From: UBA2645 sp044360285
GTDB taxonomy: Bacteria > Pseudomonadota > Alphaproteobacteria > Rickettsiales > UBA1997
Length of the DNA stretch: 5,977 nucleotides
Reading direction: 5' to 3'
NCBI GenBank assembly: GCA_044360285.1
Contig: JBIKKP010000057.1
Coordinates: 1-5,977 of the forward strand
The notes beneath the pieces were generated by a model. The model did not search any database. It saw only the letters and a program-made list of their open reading frames with translations, and was not told the DNA's origin. Within the stretch, counting starts at the first letter, position 1, and the number at the start of each line of letters is the position of its first letter. Both the position numbers and the translations under genes were made by a program. This document shows, piece by piece, positions 4,774 through 5,977 of the stretch.

Positions 4774-5977
4774 TCTTCCTTCATCAATTTGTAAGTGATG
4801 CTGTCGTGAAGTGCCAAAAATGAGGCTTCGACGATGTTTTGTGAAACGCCAATTGTGCTCCATTTATTGCCTTTGTCGTCTGCTGATTCGATTTGCACAC
4901 GCGTCACGGCTTCGGTGCCGTCAGATGGCGTAAGAATGCGCACTTTGTAATCGGTGAGGCGAACGTTTTTTAGTGACGGATATTTTTTGGAAAGGCTTTT
5001 GCGCAGCGCTTTGTCTAGCGCGTTTACTGGACCATTTCCTTCTGCAACTGACATCAAGGTTTTATTGCCGATTTTGATTTTGGTAGTTGCTTCGGCAATT
5101 GTTGTTGGGCGGCCTTTGGCGTTATATTTCATTTCATCGAGCACGCGAAATCCCATAAGTTCGAAAAAATTTGGCACGCTGGAGAGAGATTTTTTGGCAA
5201 GAATTTCGAAGCTGGCATCAGCCGAGTCATAGGCATAACCTTTCGCTTCAAGCTCTTTCACTTTATCGACCAAACCTGTCACCTGGCTGACGCTGATATC
5301 GTCGCGCAGTTCAATGCCAATTTCTTTGAGGCGCGAAATGATGTTGCTGCGTCCTGCTTGGTTGGAAACCATGATATGACGTTGATTGCCAACAATTTCT
5401 GGGTCGATATGTTCGTAACTTTGTGGATTTTTTGAAACCGCAGAAACATGTAGCCCGCCTTTATGTGCAAAGGCGTATTTGCCAACATAAGGAGCAAATT
5501 TGTCGCGTTCTTTATTCAGAAGATCATCAAGAAAATGCGAAGTTTTGCAGAGATTTTTTAGATGTTTTTCGTTGATGCCAACATCAAATCCCATCTTCAG
5601 CGTGAGGCTTGGAATGATTGAAACTAAGTTAGCATTTCCGCAGCGCTCGCCAAGTCCGTTGATCGTTCCTTGAATTTGGCGAACACCAGCTTCCACCGCG
5701 GCAAGTGAGTTGGCAACAGCGTTGCCGGTGTCGTTGTGGCAGTGAATCCCCAGATTTTCGCCTGGAATAAATTTGGTAACTTCTTTGACGATTGCCGAAA
5801 TTTCGCTTGGCAAACTTCCGCCATTAGTGTCGCAAAGCACCACCCAGCGTGCTCCTGCTGCAAAAGCAGTTTTAATAACTTCGAGAGCAAATTTGGGATT
5901 TGCTTTGAAGCCGTCAAAAAAATGCTCGGCGTCAAACATTGCTTCTTTTTTCTTCTTCACGATTTGCGCGATTGATT
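4770..5977 (-). CDS. cimA: Citramalate synthase (CimA), N-terminus outside the window
   Basis: CimA condenses pyruvate with acetyl-CoA to (R)-citramalate in the cytoplasm, the first step of the threonine-independent route to isoleucine. The frame stays open to the right edge, and 401 residues are visible from SIAQIV onward. Since the family is about 530 residues, roughly the first quarter is missing. The GTG at 5960 is internal, not a start. The DRE-TIM barrel part shows FDAEHFFDGFKANP, LCDTNGG, the metal-binding HCHND motif, NGLGERCGN and HKGGLHVSAV, then YEHIDPEIVGNQRH and SNQAGRSNI, features that favour citramalate synthase of the long (Geobacter/Leptospira-like) type over 2-isopropylmalate or homocitrate synthase. 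From about residue 285 a LeuA-type C-terminal regulatory domain follows, by family knowledge the site of end-product inhibition, probably by isoleucine. It is the first visible gene of the - strand operon and ends with ATGA over the bamD start. Confidence 0.93.
   Translation of the reverse strand, partial: SIAQIVKKKKEAMFDAEHFFDGFKANPKFALEVIKTAFAAGARWVVLCDTNGGSLPSEISAIVKEVTKFIPGENLGIHCHNDTGNAVANSLAAVEAGVRQIQGTINGLGERCGNANLVSIIPSLTLKMGFDVGINEKHLKNLCKTSHFLDDLLNKERDKFAPYVGKYAFAHKGGLHVSAVSKNPQSYEHIDPEIVGNQRHIMVSNQAGRSNIISRLKEIGIELRDDISVSQVTGLVDKVKELEAKGYAYDSADASFEILAKKSLSSVPNFFELMGFRVLDEMKYNAKGRPTTIAEATTKIKIGNKTLMSVAEGNGPVNALDKALRKSLSKKYPSLKNVRLTDYKVRILTPSDGTEAVTRVQIESADDKGNKWSTIGVSQNIVEASFLALHDSITYKLMKEE
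4774..4785 (-). promoter_or_regulatory. Ribosome binding site of bamD
   Basis: Read on the - strand, GATGAAGGAAGA directly precedes the ATG at 4773. The purine-rich AAGGA core lies 3 nt from the start codon, slightly close but the best Shine-Dalgarno-like stretch at any junction in this operon. It lies inside the last codons of cimA (M-K-E-E-stop) and supports the shorter bamD start chosen here. Confidence 0.55.

Noticed and set aside
4774..4863. Longer BamD start at 4863, adding 30 residues
   Set aside because: The extension is hydrophilic, overlaps cimA out of frame and would bury the lipoprotein signal. The ATG at 4773 gives MKK plus a lipobox and has a purine-rich ribosome binding site.
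5958..5960. GTG as the start of the citramalate synthase
   Set aside because: The frame continues upstream with family-like residues (SIAQI), and the conserved N-terminal part of the barrel would be missing.

Overview
The window is dense, protein-coding bacterial DNA with almost no intergenic space. It holds seven genes: two incomplete ones at the edges and five complete ones. They suggest a Gram-negative bacterium: KdsA makes the Kdo sugar of lipopolysaccharide and BamD belongs to the outer-membrane BAM complex. The OmpR-type regulator, the Blh/ETHE1-like hydrolase and the prepilin motif with Ala before FSLIE together recall AT-rich alphaproteobacteria, possibly an uncultured or Rickettsiales/Holosporales-like lineage. 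That placement is inference. The presence of citramalate synthase and BioA implies that isoleucine and biotin synthesis are at least partly retained, so this is not the most reduced kind of symbiont.

Left part, + strand (1-1049): the 3' third of kdsA is followed after 16 bp by a complete OmpR/PhoB-family response regulator with no histidine kinase beside it. The regulator ends 8 bp from the end of the converging gene.

Right part, - strand (5977 down to 1058): five genes lie head to tail in what looks like one operon. The order is cimA (incomplete, N-terminus outside the window), bamD, bioA, a type IV pilin-like protein carrying a LamG-like domain, and a persulfide-dioxygenase-like metallo-beta-lactamase-fold enzyme. 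The junctions are ATGA overlap, ATGA overlap, 35-nt overlap and 2-nt gap, so the genes are probably co-transcribed and translationally coupled. Their functions are unrelated in the textbook sense: isoleucine precursor, outer-membrane assembly, biotin, surface/secretion and sulfur metabolism.

The least ordinary gene is the pseudopilin-like LamG protein, a large modular pilin-type protein inside a housekeeping operon. I see no CRISPR array, tRNA, rRNA, insertion sequence, phage gene or recognisable defence system. No stretch without a gene exceeds 20 bp. Most of the window is ordinary core genome, and I do not claim a new system.
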